Assembly: GCF_017912555.1 (NCBI RefSeq)
Contig: NZ_JAERSD010000012.1
Span: 62,001-126,000 of the forward strand
Length of the DNA stretch: 64,000 bases
Reading direction: 5' to 3'
Source: Bacillus sp. REN3
GTDB taxonomy: Bacteria; Bacillota; Bacilli; Bacillales; Cytobacillaceae
In this document: positions 26,582-36,121 of the stretch, piece after piece
Position numbering within the stretch: the stretch's first letter is position 1
Layout: each line of letters opens with the position of its first letter
Translations under genes and position numbers: made by a program
The notes under the pieces: model-generated
Seen by the model: only the letters and a program-made list of their open reading frames with translations
The model's database searches: none
Told to the model about the DNA's origin: nothing

Positions 26582-26800
26582 ATGGCAAAGACGCTTGAAT
26601 TGGAGTTTGCCACTGACCTTGGCAAGAACGCGAAGCTTACAGTGGATAACCCGAAGGAACCGATTGATCCAGCGGCTGTCAAGCTGGCAATGGAGCAAAT
26701 CATCGCGTCCAGCGTATTCCAGACCAGGTCTGGCGCACTTGTGGCCGTTGGCCGTGCCCGTGTCATCGATCGCAGCGTGACTGAATACGAACTTGTGTAA
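26582..26800 (+). CDS. DUF2922 small protein
   Basis: The 72-residue protein fits the DUF2922 family (KTLELEFATDLGKNAKLTVDNPKEPID, then AMEQIIASSVFQTRSGALVAVGRARVIDR). GGAGGTG precedes the start. It lies between the DUF1659 gene and the YvrJ gene. The function is unknown. Confidence 0.8.
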   Translation: MAKTLELEFATDLGKNAKLTVDNPKEPIDPAAVKLAMEQIIASSVFQTRSGALVAVGRARVIDRSVTEYELV

Positions 26801-26807
26801 TGAGTGT

Positions 26808-26840
26808 AAGCCGGTTGCCTGATTGGCACCGGCTTTTTCC
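26808..26840 (+). terminator. Hairpin between the DUF2922 and YvrJ genes
   Basis: AAGCCGGT and ACCGGCTT form an 8-bp stem with a 12-base loop, followed by TTTTT. The YvrJ gene starts 26 bp later, so read-through is likely needed for it. Confidence 0.65.
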
Positions 26841-26865
26841 ATAACAATGAGAGGAGGTACAAAAA

Positions 26866-27009
26866 ATGGAGCAGCTGATTCCCTTCATCAGCGAGGTAGG
26901 GTTCCCAATCGTCGTGACACTTTACTTGCTTCACCGGATTGAGGCGAAGCTCGATACCGTTGTCCAATCGATCCAAAGCCTGCCAGCGAGAATGCAGGAA
27001 AAAGCGTGA
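26866..27009 (+). CDS. YvrJ family small membrane protein
   Basis: This 47-residue ORF starts MEQLIPFISEVGFPIVVTLY and continues LLHRIEAKLDTV, the pattern of the YvrJ family: one short membrane helix and a basic, coiled tail. GAGGAGGT lies 7 bp before the ATG. It is too short for most gene callers. It is the last of the DUF1659, DUF2922, YvrJ trio. Confidence 0.85.
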   Translation: MEQLIPFISEVGFPIVVTLYLLHRIEAKLDTVVQSIQSLPARMQEKA

Positions 27010-27102
27010 CCAGATCCGCAAAGGATTTATTGTATGAATATTTGTTTAAGTCGCTTAATAACATGCAGCAGCTTTTGAAATAGGCCCTGAGAAATTTAAC
27101 TA

Positions 27103-27366
27103 TTGATTTCCACTCCAGGCACTTCGATGGACAGGAAGTCCTAGTGCTGACTTTGCCGCAGGACGCGGCGGTTTTAGTCGGCCGTTTTCCGCGGACGTGC
27201 GGGGATGCCTCCTCGGCGCTTTGCGCCTCCGGGGTCTCCCCTGCCCCTATTCCCGCTGGACACTGAATGGGCTCTCTCGAGTTTGCCCACGCACGAAGGA
27301 AATGCGTTAGCATCTTCGAGGAGTCTGCGTGCCTTCCGCTCCAGCCAGCAAGTATTCAAAAATCAA
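27103..27366. repeat. Dispersed Bacillus repeat, long copy
   Basis: The element begins TTGATTTCC and ends AAAATCAA, so its ends are short inverted repeats. It shares with 53337-53476, in the same orientation, the blocks GGGGAT-CCTCCT-GCGCT, CTGCGC/TTGCGC and GAGTCT-CGTGCCTTCCGCTCCA. This copy has an extra inner stretch of about 100 bp. It is GC-rich and able to fold, lies between genes and codes for nothing obvious. The 440-bp gap before the arc operon holds little else. Confidence 0.75.
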
Positions 27367-27396
27367 CACTGGTCTTTAACAAAGCCGTGAAATAAA

Positions 27397-27426
27397 AACC
27401 ATCCACATGTGAAAAAGTGGATGGTT
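27397..27426 (-). terminator. Terminator of the arc operon
   Basis: AACCATCCAC and GTGGATGGTT form a perfect 10-bp stem 25 bp after the arcC stop codon, followed by a T-rich run on the minus strand. Confidence 0.8.
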
Positions 27427-27451
27427 CTTCCTTTTTGTCCTGCTTCTGTTC

Positions 27452-28414
27452 CTAGTGGGCAATCGAAGCTGTGTCCATGGTGACAATCGTCCCTGCCCTG
27501 GCGTAGAGGGCGTTTTGCGCTTGTTCCAATGATGTGATGATCGTCTTGTGGTCTGGATGGGTTCTGGCAAAGCTGATGGCTGCTTCTACTTTTGGAAGCA
27601 TGCTTCCCGGCGCGAATTGCCCGCTGGCAATATAGGATTCTAGTTCTGCGATTGACACATCGCTCAATTTCCTCTGGGTTGGTTTGTTAAAGTCAATATA
27701 CACATGGTCAACTGCGGTCAAGATGATCAAAGCATCCGCATTGACGAGTTCTGCCAGCTTTTCAGAAGCAAAGTCTTTATCAATGACTGCTTCAACCCCC
27801 TGTAATCCTTCGGCCGTCTCGACAACCGGAATGCCTCCGCCCCCTACAGCAATGACAATATTTCCTTGCTCGACAAGTGTGTTGATGACATCATGCTCCT
27901 TGATGCTTACCGGTTTTGGCGATGGAACGACCCGCCTCCATCCCCGCCCTGCATCCTCTTTGTAGATGCTGCACGTTTCTTCGCTAAGCTTCCTGGCTTC
28001 TTCTTCACTGTAAAAAGGTCCGATTGGCTTGGTTGGATTAGCGAACGCCGGATCGTCCTGATCGACAATCACCCTTGTAATGACCGTGACCACATTTTTA
28101 AAGATGCCTCTTTCTTTCAATACCTTATCCATCGCATTTTGCATCCAATAGCCAATCATCCCTTGGCTCATTGCCCCGCAGGTATCAAGCGGCATCGCAG
28201 GGTTCTTCGTTGAATCCGCCGCTGCCTGTTGCAGCAGGATATTCCCCACCTGGGGACCATTGCCGTGTGAGATGATAATGTCTATTCCCTGTTCGATAAA
28301 ATCAGCAAGCTGCCTCGCAGTTTCTTCAAGCGCCAGCTGCTGGGCTTCCGCCGTAGCGTCGCCTGACTGAATGGCATTGCCCCCTAAAGCAATGACTACT
28401 TTTTTCCTCTTCAT
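27452..28414 (-). CDS. arcC: Carbamate kinase
   Basis: The 320-residue protein begins [20 protein letters not shown], the amino-acid-kinase start of carbamate kinases, and includes [12 protein letters not shown] and GGGGIPVV. It converts carbamoyl phosphate and ADP to ATP, bicarbonate and ammonia, the energy-yielding last step of the arginine deiminase pathway. It is the last gene of the arcA-arcB-arcD-arcC operon and is followed by a terminator. Confidence 0.95.
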   Translation of the reverse strand: MKRKKVVIALGGNAIQSGDATAEAQQLALEETARQLADFIEQGIDIIISHGNGPQVGNILLQQAAADSTKNPAMPLDTCGAMSQGMIGYWMQNAMDKVLKERGIFKNVVTVITRVIVDQDDPAFANPTKPIGPFYSEEEARKLSEETCSIYKEDAGRGWRRVVPSPKPVSIKEHDVINTLVEQGNIVIAVGGGGIPVVETAEGLQGVEAVIDKDFASEKLAELVNADALIILTAVDHVYIDFNKPTQRKLSDVSIAELESYIASGQFAPGSMLPKVEAAISFARTHPDHKTIITSLEQAQNALYARAGTIVTMDTASIAH

Positions 28415-28489
28415 TATGATGAACCTCCGATCCGATAGTCAATAGAGGCCAAAGTTCCTCCACCTTTGTATGGTCATAACCGAATACTG

Positions 28490-29905
28490 TTAAATCGTTA
28501 AGATGCCGGCTGCCAGCTGATAAATCGCAATGACCGCCAATACCGTAAATCCAAGGGCTGTCGCGAATTCCCCCCTTTTGAATGGATGCTCGACATTCGA
28601 CTCTTTTTGGATCCGCCTGAATACGAGAATGCCAGGCACATAGAGAAGCATCGTCAATAACAGATAGCCCATTCCGGCCGCATAGATCATCCACACGCTG
28701 TAAACGCTCGCGACCAACCCGACGATGATATTTTTAGCCCTGTCTTGGTAACTGGTCTGGATCGAGTATTTGAGTTGATAGAAAGCCGAAAATGCATACG
28801 GGATCAATATCGCTGATGAGGCAAGCGAGAAGGCAAAGTTGTAAGCTTTCTCAGTAAACAGGAAGGTGATCAGGAATACTTGTATGAAACCATTGGTAAG
28901 CCAAAGGGAATTGACCGGCGCTCCGTTTTTATTCACTTTCGCAAACCATTTAGGGAATAATCCGCTTTTTCCTGCCAGGTAAGGAATCTCTGAGGCCAGC
29001 AAGGTCCATCCAAGCCACGCCCCAAGAACAGAAACGATCAGGCCGGCATTAATAACGGTCGCTCCCCACTTTCCTACGACACTCTCAAATACATAAGCCA
29101 TTGAAGGGTTGCCGAGCTTTGCCACCTCAGGATTGCCCATGATCCCGATGCTCATGACGGAAATCAGGATGTAAATGACCAGGGTTCCAAGCAAACCGAT
29201 GATTGTTGCTTTCCCGACATCTTTCTTATCCTTTGCGCGGCTTGAGAGGACGACTGCCCCTTCAATCCCGATGAACACCCAGAGCGTTACAAGCATCGTG
29301 CTTTTCACCTGTGTCATGACACCGGAGAATTCGAATCCGCCGCCAGTTCCCCAAAAGTTAGCCGTAAAGGTATCAAAATGAAATGCGAAGATTCCGATTA
29401 TGATGAACAAGAAAATTGGCACAAGCTTCGCGATCGTAGTGATCAGGTTGACCAAGGCCGCAGACTGCACACCGCGGAGGATAAGCATGTGGACCATCCA
29501 GAGCATAAAGCTGGCTCCGATGATCGATGCCACGTTTTGGCCGCCCTCAAAAACAGGGAAGAAATAGCCTATCGATGAAAACACCAGCGTTGCGTATGCC
29601 ACATTTCCCAGCCAGGCTGAGAACCAGTAGCCCCAGGCACTATTAAAGCCCATGAACTTCCCGAAGCCTTCTGTTGCATAACTGAAGATCCCTCCGTCAA
29701 GATCTGGCCGTTTATCGGTTAAGTTCTGGAAACTGAGTCCGAGGGCAATCATTCCGATACCAGTAATCAGCCAGCCAATGATGATCGCGCCTGCCGATGC
29801 CCCTGCCGCCATATCAGTGGCCAGGTTAAAAGCACCGCCGCCAATCATCGAACCGACGACAATCGCGATCAATGAAAATAGCCCTAATTTTTTGCCACCA
29901 GCCAT
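28490..29905 (-). CDS. arcD: Arginine/ornithine antiporter
   Basis: The 471-residue membrane protein has about 12 helices. The start KLGLFSLIAIVVGSMIGGGAFNLATDMAAGA carries the GSMIGGG motif of the basic amino acid antiporters in the APC superfamily. It exchanges external arginine for internal ornithine, so the pathway runs without using energy for uptake. It lies between arcB and arcC, the usual Bacillus order. Confidence 0.92.
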   Translation of the reverse strand: MAGGKKLGLFSLIAIVVGSMIGGGAFNLATDMAAGASAGAIIIGWLITGIGMIALGLSFQNLTDKRPDLDGGIFSYATEGFGKFMGFNSAWGYWFSAWLGNVAYATLVFSSIGYFFPVFEGGQNVASIIGASFMLWMVHMLILRGVQSAALVNLITTIAKLVPIFLFIIIGIFAFHFDTFTANFWGTGGGFEFSGVMTQVKSTMLVTLWVFIGIEGAVVLSSRAKDKKDVGKATIIGLLGTLVIYILISVMSIGIMGNPEVAKLGNPSMAYVFESVVGKWGATVINAGLIVSVLGAWLGWTLLASEIPYLAGKSGLFPKWFAKVNKNGAPVNSLWLTNGFIQVFLITFLFTEKAYNFAFSLASSAILIPYAFSAFYQLKYSIQTSYQDRAKNIIVGLVASVYSVWMIYAAGMGYLLLTMLLYVPGILVFRRIQKESNVEHPFKRGEFATALGFTVLAVIAIYQLAAGILTI

Positions 29906-29987
29906 TTTACCTCACTCCTCCATATGGATTGGAATTGGGAATGAATGAACAAGGAAGGGAGAAAGAAGCCCCTCCCTTGCTGCATGA

Positions 29988-30998
29988 TTAAATATTTCCT
30001 AGTGTTGCGGCCATGACTGCCTTGATTGTATGCATCCTGTTCTCGGCCTGGTCAAATACTTTTGAATGCTTGCTGCGGAAGACTTCATCCGTTACTTCCA
30101 TTTCTGGCAGACCATGTTTTTCAAATGTTTGCCTTCCGTATGAAGTTTCAAGATCATGGAATGCAGGCAGACAGTGAAGGAAAATCACATTGTCATTTCC
30201 CGTTTTCTTGATCATTTCCATTGTTACCTGATAAGGGGATAAAAGCTTGATCCGCTCGGCGAATTTATCTTCTTCCCCCATGGATACCCATACATCTGTA
30301 TAAATCGCATCCGCTCCAGCGACACCTTTCAGGACATCGCTTGTGATAGTCACCCGCCCGCCTGATTCCCTGGCAAAGCCTTCAGCCAATTCAACGACTT
30401 CAGGCGCCGGGAACAGGGATTCCGGTGCGCAGATGCGGACATCCATTCCAACTAGCGCGCCTCCCACGAGCAGGCTGTTCGCGACATTATTGCGGCCATC
30501 GCCCACATACACAAGCCTGATGCCCTCCAGCCTGCCGAAGTTTTCTTTTACAGTCAAAAGGTCTGCCAGCGTCTGGGTTGGGTGCCATAAATCTGTAAGG
30601 CCATTCCAGACAGGGACGCCTGAATGCTCCGCAAGCATCTCGACTTTTTTATGTTCGAAACCCCGGAATTCAATGCCATCGAACATGCGTCCCAATACTT
30701 TTGCTGTATCTTCGATTGATTCTTTTTTGCCCAGCTGGATATCGTCTTTTCCCAAATATTCAGGATGTGCCCCTAAATCGGTACAAGCGACGGTGAAAGC
30801 ACAGCGTGTCCGTGTGGATGGCTTCTCAAAAAGGAGGGCAATATTTTTCCCTTCAAGGTACCGATGCTGGATACCGCTCTTTTTTTCCTCCTTCAACCGG
30901 AAAGCGAAGTCAATCAAATACATAAATTCTTCTTTTGTAAAATCCTTTTCCGCAAGAAAGCTTTTACCATGTAATTTGGGGATGTTGACTGTCTGCAT
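29988..30998 (-). CDS. arcB: Ornithine carbamoyltransferase, catabolic
   Basis: The 336-residue enzyme has the carbamoyl phosphate site STRTRCAF, the HPTQTLADL segment and the ornithine site HCLPAFHD. In the arc operon it runs in reverse, turning citrulline and phosphate into ornithine and carbamoyl phosphate. The context (arcA 27 bp upstream, arcD downstream) makes it the catabolic form rather than ArgF. Confidence 0.95.
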   Translation of the reverse strand: MQTVNIPKLHGKSFLAEKDFTKEEFMYLIDFAFRLKEEKKSGIQHRYLEGKNIALLFEKPSTRTRCAFTVACTDLGAHPEYLGKDDIQLGKKESIEDTAKVLGRMFDGIEFRGFEHKKVEMLAEHSGVPVWNGLTDLWHPTQTLADLLTVKENFGRLEGIRLVYVGDGRNNVANSLLVGGALVGMDVRICAPESLFPAPEVVELAEGFARESGGRVTITSDVLKGVAGADAIYTDVWVSMGEEDKFAERIKLLSPYQVTMEMIKKTGNDNVIFLHCLPAFHDLETSYGRQTFEKHGLPEMEVTDEVFRSKHSKVFDQAENRMHTIKAVMAATLGNI

Positions 30999-31025
30999 AT
31001 GGACCTCTCCTTTGCATTCAAAAAT

Positions 31026-32312
31026 TTATTTTTTCAAATCCTCACGGACGATCGGCATGCTCATGCAGCGTGGGCCTCCCCGTCCCCGCGACAGTTCGGA
31101 GCTTAAGACTTCAATCACTTCGATTCCGTGCGAACGCAACAATTCATTCGAAACATAGTTCCTGTCATACGTTACGGCCACGCCTGGCGCAATGGCGAGT
31201 GTATTGGAACCATCGTTCCACTGTTCCCGCGAAGCTGCGATTTCATCACCGCCGCCGCATGGGATCAAGACGATTTCATCCAGTCCAAGGACTTCCTGCA
31301 AGGTTTCCTTCAGGTTTGTCCGATGGGAGATGTTCACATGCTCCTCATCCGGGCCTTTCTCAAGGATATAGATATTCATGAAATCCTTCGGCCCTTGAAT
31401 CGCCGGGTGAATCGTGAACTTATCGTAATCCACCATTGTGAAGACTGTATCCAGGTGCATGAACGCCCTTCTCTTTGGAATCTCGACAGCTACGACTTTC
31501 TTGATGGAATCTTGCTTTTTAAACAGATTAAGCGCGAGTTTTTCAATTGCCCTTGCAGAAGTACGGGCAGAGACGCCGATTGCGATGACTTCTTCACTGA
31601 GAACAAGTTCATCCCCGCCTTCAATCGGGAATCCATAGTCCCGGTCCAGCCAGATATCCAGATCATGGCCCGCAAACCGTGGGTGATGCTTGATGATGTA
31701 CTGCATGAACAACGATTCGCGCCGACGCGCTGGTTCCCGCATCCGGTTGATCGATAATCCGTTCCCGATGCTTGCTGCCGGGTCACGGGTGAAATACAGG
31801 TTTGGCATCGGATCCAGGTAGAATGGATAATGATCATCCATCAACTCGTATAGATGCGTTTTCTTGCTCGGCTCAATCTCCCGTTTCAGGACTCCGCTCA
31901 TGACTTTGTCTACCATTTCCGGAGTAGGGAATGAGAGTAGGTAATCCCTTAACACGTTGGCAGCCCCATTGACATTGGCTTTGCTTTCTCGTAAAATATC
32001 ATCGACAAATTGTTTTTTTATTTCTGGTTTGCTTAAGGTCTCAACGACCAATTTCTCGAGGTATAGAACTTCTATGCCTCTATTTTTTAATGTCTCGGCA
32101 AAATAGTCATGCTCCCTCTGGATGATTGGCAAGTAAGGAATATCATCGAATAAAAGTCTTTGCAGATATTCAGGTGTCAGGTTTTCGACTTCCTTTCCAG
32201 GCCGCTTGAGCACAATGGTTCTCAACGTGCCGATTTCCGATGTGACATGGATCGGGTGCTTTAACTGGTTCTGTGGCTCCGCCTGTTTTGCATTTACCAA
32301 AATACCGCTCAT
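31026..32312 (-). CDS. arcA: Arginine deiminase
   Basis: The 428-residue enzyme has the expected [10 protein letters not shown] motif, [11 protein letters not shown], an HLDTVFTM segment with the catalytic histidine, and [12 protein letters not shown] near the C-terminus with the catalytic cysteine. It hydrolyses arginine to citrulline and ammonia. It is the first gene of the operon. An ArcR-like site and an ARG box lie 92-165 bp upstream, pointing to control by oxygen limitation and arginine. Confidence 0.95.
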   Translation of the reverse strand: MSGILVNAKQAEPQNQLKHPIHVTSEIGTLRTIVLKRPGKEVENLTPEYLQRLLFDDIPYLPIIQREHDYFAETLKNRGIEVLYLEKLVVETLSKPEIKKQFVDDILRESKANVNGAANVLRDYLLSFPTPEMVDKVMSGVLKREIEPSKKTHLYELMDDHYPFYLDPMPNLYFTRDPAASIGNGLSINRMREPARRRESLFMQYIIKHHPRFAGHDLDIWLDRDYGFPIEGGDELVLSEEVIAIGVSARTSARAIEKLALNLFKKQDSIKKVVAVEIPKRRAFMHLDTVFTMVDYDKFTIHPAIQGPKDFMNIYILEKGPDEEHVNISHRTNLKETLQEVLGLDEIVLIPCGGGDEIAASREQWNDGSNTLAIAPGVAVTYDRNYVSNELLRSHGIEVIEVLSSELSRGRGGPRCMSMPIVREDLKK

Positions 32313-32403
32313 CTTCTTTTCCTCCTTCTTTATTGAATCCTTGCTACACCTTCATTCTAAGCGATGAATACCCTTTCTTTTGTTAGTTCCCTTACACTGC
32401 AAA

Positions 32404-32419
32404 TGTAATAATGCTTACA
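32404..32419. promoter_or_regulatory. ArcR/FNR-type site upstream of arcA
   Basis: TGTAA-N6-TTACA is a perfect inverted repeat with the spacing of Crp/Fnr sites, centred about 100 bp before the arcA start. The arcR gene, a Crp/Fnr family member, lies just upstream. Confidence 0.65.
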
Positions 32420-32454
32420 CTTTTTTACTGACTGTCCCTAATCCAATTGCATAA

Positions 32455-32476
32455 TTATGAATACATTCATGAATAA
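32455..32476. promoter_or_regulatory. ARG box upstream of arcA
   Basis: ATGAATACATTCAT (32457-32470) is palindromic and continues into GAATAA, giving two overlapping copies of the AhrC half-site. AhrC/ArgR activates arc operons in Bacillus through such boxes, and argR is encoded 1 kb upstream. Confidence 0.6.
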
Positions 32477-32666
32477 GGATGGATTTTATCAGACAGCATC
32501 GCATATTCAATGGATGTCAAAGAAAGTTCACAAATAATGTTCTAAAATTAAGAAAATTCATTCGTTCATGTTGTTTTCGCTTGCAAGGCAGGATCCTATC
32601 AATTGGGTAATAGAATCTGTCCTCCTGGCCAGTCTTTTGAAGGGAATGAGCTATTATAAAATGGAA

Positions 32667-32714
32667 AAGAAGCTTTCAAGAGGTCAAACGATGACCTTTT
32701 GAAAGCTTCTTTTG
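32667..32714. terminator. Bidirectional terminator after arcR
   Basis: A stem of nearly 20 bp (AGAAGCTTTCAA...TTGAAAGCTTCT with inner AGGTCA/TGACCT) lies 7 bp after the arcR stop codon. It separates arcR from the arcA promoter region, so arcA is transcribed on its own. Confidence 0.8.
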
Positions 32715-32720
32715 ATCGTC

Positions 32721-33419
32721 CTATTTGATATTCCTGAAATAATCCGGCTGATGGACAGTGATGATTTTTGATTCGACTGAGATGATTCCAGCTCTTTTGA
32801 GTTCGTTCATCAATAAGCTTACCGTCTCCCGGGTGGTGCCGGAAATTTTCGAAATGCAGGCAGCCGTCAATGGACATGGAATGACAATTTCCCCGCCATG
32901 CTTCTCGCCAAGATCGTCCATTAAAAAGTGAAGGGATTGGAGGACCCGATCGGTGGAGTGAGGGAGAAGGATCTGCTGCACCCGCCTTTGATGAAGTGTC
33001 AAAATATCGGAAAGCTTCGCAATGATATGCAGCAAAGCTTTCGGTTGGGATTTAAGCAGTTCTTCAAGGACACTTGCCTGAATGAAATAGAGATACACGT
33101 CTGTGAGAGCAATGGCAGAATCCTTATAGACCTCGTCCTTAAAGATTCCGCCATACGGGAACATTTGATTTTTTTTAATAAAATCCAAATAAAGCATATT
33201 TCCTTCTTCGCTGCTCCGTTCGAACATCACATACCCATCGAGCAGGAAAAAGATTTTGTCGCGGGGATCTCCCTGCATATAAAGAACCTGGTTCTTCTTA
33301 TATGATCGGAAGTAAAAGGAAGGAAGGTATTCTTTCATTTTTTTTGCAGACAGGTTAGAAAACACCTCGAATTGCTCCAAATCGGCAAGGAAATCCATGT
33401 TGACCATCAGCGAATCCAT
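32721..33419 (-). CDS. arcR: Crp/Fnr family regulator ArcR
   Basis: The 232-residue protein has a cyclic-nucleotide-binding-like beta-roll (KNQVLYMQGDPRDKIFFLLDGYVMFE) and a C-terminal winged helix with the recognition segment ISGTTRETVSLLMNELKRAG. The cysteine cluster needed for an iron-sulfur centre is absent, as in ArcR of B. licheniformis and Staphylococcus. It is expected to activate arcA under oxygen limitation from the TGTAA-N6-TTACA site. The gene follows argR by 27 bp. Confidence 0.9.
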   Translation of the reverse strand: MDSLMVNMDFLADLEQFEVFSNLSAKKMKEYLPSFYFRSYKKNQVLYMQGDPRDKIFFLLDGYVMFERSSEEGNMLYLDFIKKNQMFPYGGIFKDEVYKDSAIALTDVYLYFIQASVLEELLKSQPKALLHIIAKLSDILTLHQRRVQQILLPHSTDRVLQSLHFLMDDLGEKHGGEIVIPCPLTAACISKISGTTRETVSLLMNELKRAGIISVESKIITVHQPDYFRNIK

Positions 33420-33446
33420 GACTTTCTCTCCTTTCGCAAATCATGA

Positions 33447-33902
33447 TCACCGTCGATACAGTAAATCCAGTTGCTCCTTTATTTGATTGGCATCCCCAGG
33501 CGAACGGCAGATGATCAGGCAGGTATCGTTCCCGCAGATTGTCCCTGCCTTTCCATCAAGTTCGATGGAATCAAGAAGGGCGCCAAACGCATGGGCATGA
33601 CCTGGCAATGTCTTAATGATAATGAAGTAATTGATCAGTTCCATACTGGTCAAGGCATAACCCATTTTATGCCTCAGCTTCTCGGATACGAGCCAGTCGT
33701 TATCCACATTCACACTGTACCTCAGCCGCCCATCCCTGGAAGGAAGCTTGATCAGCCCCAACTCGTGAATGTCCCTTGACACGGTTGCCTGAGTGACATT
33801 CAGCCCTTTCTCGAACAATAGCTCCACAAGCTCTTCCTGCGTCCTGACCTCCTGCTCTGTAATAAGCTGTGTGATCAGCTGCAAGCGCAAATCTTTATTC
33901 AT
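33447..33902 (-). CDS. argR: Arginine repressor/activator ArgR (AhrC family)
   Basis: The 151-residue protein has the ArgR N-terminal winged helix (TQEELVELLFEKGLNVTQATVSRDIHELGL) and the C-terminal hexamer and arginine-binding domain (GTICGNDTCLIICRS, with the GNDT motif). It senses arginine, represses biosynthesis and activates catabolism. Being first in a unit with arcR and next to arcA suggests it is a dedicated regulator of the deiminase pathway. The genome probably holds another ArgR/AhrC copy. Confidence 0.92.
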   Translation of the reverse strand: MNKDLRLQLITQLITEQEVRTQEELVELLFEKGLNVTQATVSRDIHELGLIKLPSRDGRLRYSVNVDNDWLVSEKLRHKMGYALTSMELINYFIIIKTLPGHAHAFGALLDSIELDGKAGTICGNDTCLIICRSPGDANQIKEQLDLLYRR

Positions 33903-33973
33903 GGTAATCCCCTCTTCAAAAGGTTTCCTCTAGTTCATCATAGGAAAAATTGTATAAAATTGGTATGGACAAA

Positions 33974-34001
33974 TCATGAACAATTGAATCGCTGTTCATG
34001 A
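33974..34001. promoter_or_regulatory. Inverted repeat upstream of argR
   Basis: TCATGAACA and TGTTCATGA are perfect 9-bp inverted arms 10 bp apart, about 75-100 bp before argR. The centres of the arms lie 19 bp apart, roughly two helix turns, as for a pair of ArgR half-sites. The arms differ somewhat from the ATGAAT core at arcA, so it may be an autoregulatory site or another operator. Confidence 0.4.
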
Positions 34002-34250
34002 GCCTACGGTGCAATACGGAAACCAGGACCTGTTTTTTTGATTGCTCAATCCGGAAAGCATTTCGGCCTGCACCGGGAAAAGGAATGCCTGAAAAAATAA
34101 ACAGCCGTCCCGCAGTCTATGCGGAATGGCTGAAAAAACAAGATTTGACTTCATTTCCTTCGTCTTCGCCGCTGCCTGGCGGTCTTCCTTTTACATTCGG
34201 AAAAGTCCACGGACGGACTCACACAAAATATCCAATCAAAGTATATATAG

Positions 34251-34282
34251 GAATGGCAGACTCATTTAAAAGTCTGCCATTC
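34251..34282. terminator. Terminator after phoD
   Basis: GAATGGCAGACT and AGTCTGCCATTC form a perfect 12-bp stem with an 8-base loop, about 55 bp after the phoD stop codon on the minus strand. The rest of the 430-bp gap before argR holds a regulatory repeat but no gene I can support. Confidence 0.75.
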
Positions 34283-34335
34283 TTTCCTGTATTTTTGCCC
34301 GGGTAAAATGAACGCTAGTTTACCGGACTTCCAAT

Positions 34336-36081
34336 CTAGTTAAGGACCGCACCGCGTTTCTCTTTCTGCTTCTGGTGAGCGCGGCTGTGGGCACGATGGC
34401 GGTCTTCCTCCACCTCGGCAGACATTTGGACACCCGTCGGCACGGCCGTTGAAGCCACCTCTTTCAGTCCTGAAGCTTCTTTTTCATAAACGAACGATGC
34501 TCTCGTTGAGATATCCGCGCCTGGCTTTGTCACGTATGGGACAACCCGATAATCAGCGCGCCACTGCTCCGGGGTCACCTGGCAGCGCACATAGCCGCGG
34601 AAATTGTTAAAGAACTGGATATGCGGGTTTTCCCTCAATACCTTCTCTGTGTCCGCGCGCACATCCGACCCGTTCCCGCCTGAGGTAATCGACGTGCCGA
34701 CAAATTCCGCGCCAAAGATCGGGGCTTCCGGGTCGTTATAATCAGTCGTCAGGTTTGCAGCCCAGCTTGCGTGGACATCGCCGGTCAGGACAATCATATT
34801 ATTGAGTTCTTTCTCTGTGATGAAATCCGTGAGCCGCTGACGCGCAGCCGGGTACCCATCCCATGAATCCATGCTGAATCTAGGAGCTGTGCTTGTCCCG
34901 AAGTTCCGCTGGGCAAAGAAGATTTGCTGCGCCAGGACGTTCCAGTGGGCAGCTGACTTTTCCAGATGGTCATGCAGCCAGTCTTCCTGTTCTGTACCAA
35001 GGAGGGTACGTTTAGGATCCAGCGATTCCGGCGTCTGAGGGGAGGATTTATCGCCATTCGCCTGGTCATCGCGGTACTGCCGTGAATCAAGGACATAGAA
35101 GTTCGCCAGATTCCCATAGGCGAAATCGCGATACAATTGCATCCCGCCATTGTTTGGCAATGACGCCTTGCGGAGCGGCATGTGCTCGTAATAAGCTTGA
35201 TAGGCCGCTGCCCTCCTCTTGACGAATTCTTCAACTGATTGGCCTTTTTCAGGAATGATATTCGCATAGTTGTTTTCTACTTCATGGTCATCCCAGGTTA
35301 CGACCCATGGAAAAGCAGCATGGGCAGCCTTCAGGTCTTCATCTGAACGATACTGGGCAAAGCGGTTCCGGTAATCATCTAGGGTGATGATTTCCTGGCC
35401 CTTATGGGTACGGACATTTCCAGTTGGTGAGAGATACTCGTTCGCTCCATATTCATATATGTAATCGCCAAGGTGGAAAACAAGGTCGAGATCCTCTTTT
35501 GCCATATGCTTATAAGCGGTATAATATCCATGCTCAAATTGCTGGCAGGAAGCGAAGGCGAATGTCATGCTGGCAACATCGGCCCCAGCTGCAGGAAGGG
35601 TCTTCGTTTTGCCGACAGGGCTGATTTCGTTCCCGGCTTTGAATCGGTAAAAATATACAGTGTTTGGCTTCAGGCCCGTCACTTCTACATGGATGGAATG
35701 CGCAAGGCTCGGTGAAGCATGCTCGGTCCCCCGCTTGATGACCCGGCGGAAATGCATATCGGACGCAAGCTCCCAATTGACAGGAACGAGATGGGCTGGC
35801 ATCCCGCCGCCATTCAATGGATCGGGTGCAAGCCGTGTCCAAAGGACGACACTGTCCGAAAGCGGGTCACCGGAAGAAACTCCAAGGGTGAATGGATAGT
35901 TGCTGAACACCGGAGCCGCCTCCACTTTGAAGCCGCCAAGGGATGAAGCAATCGCTAGCCCAAGGGACATCCCTGCAAATTTACCCGCACCATTCAAAAA
36001 GCTTCTGCGGTCCATGTTCTTCCTGAAAGTGTCCTGATCAAACTTCCTGAACAAATCATCAAAAGGCGTCTCAAATTTCAT
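34336..36081 (-). CDS. phoD: Alkaline phosphatase/phosphodiesterase PhoD
   Basis: The 581-residue precursor has a twin-arginine signal (MDRRSFLNG followed by a hydrophobic stretch), so it is exported folded by the Tat system. The PhoD N-terminal domain and metallophosphatase core follow, with ASCQQ, HLGDYIYEYG, TWDDHEVENNY, LDSRQYRD and LTGDVHASWA. Bacillus PhoD cleaves phosphodiesters including teichoic acid to release phosphate. The C-terminal 20 residues are unusually basic and polar. Two Pho-box-like repeats upstream of a TATAAT point to PhoP activation on phosphate starvation. Confidence 0.93.
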   Translation of the reverse strand: MKFETPFDDLFRKFDQDTFRKNMDRRSFLNGAGKFAGMSLGLAIASSLGGFKVEAAPVFSNYPFTLGVSSGDPLSDSVVLWTRLAPDPLNGGGMPAHLVPVNWELASDMHFRRVIKRGTEHASPSLAHSIHVEVTGLKPNTVYFYRFKAGNEISPVGKTKTLPAAGADVASMTFAFASCQQFEHGYYTAYKHMAKEDLDLVFHLGDYIYEYGANEYLSPTGNVRTHKGQEIITLDDYRNRFAQYRSDEDLKAAHAAFPWVVTWDDHEVENNYANIIPEKGQSVEEFVKRRAAAYQAYYEHMPLRKASLPNNGGMQLYRDFAYGNLANFYVLDSRQYRDDQANGDKSSPQTPESLDPKRTLLGTEQEDWLHDHLEKSAAHWNVLAQQIFFAQRNFGTSTAPRFSMDSWDGYPAARQRLTDFITEKELNNMIVLTGDVHASWAANLTTDYNDPEAPIFGAEFVGTSITSGGNGSDVRADTEKVLRENPHIQFFNNFRGYVRCQVTPEQWRADYRVVPYVTKPGADISTRASFVYEKEASGLKEVASTAVPTGVQMSAEVEEDRHRAHSRAHQKQKEKRGAVLN

Positions 36082-36121
36082 GATTTTTTCCCCTCTCAGA
36101 TTAATTTTCCTTTCCGGGTCG

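Noticed and set aside
27103-27366. The GC-rich repeat as a CRISPR array or gene fragment
   Set aside because: There are no regularly spaced direct repeats, and frames within it are not conserved between the two copies.
33998-34306. A 102-codon plus-strand ORF upstream of argR
   Set aside because: It has no ribosome binding site, overlaps the inverted repeat and runs through the phoD terminator. Its composition is unlike a protein.
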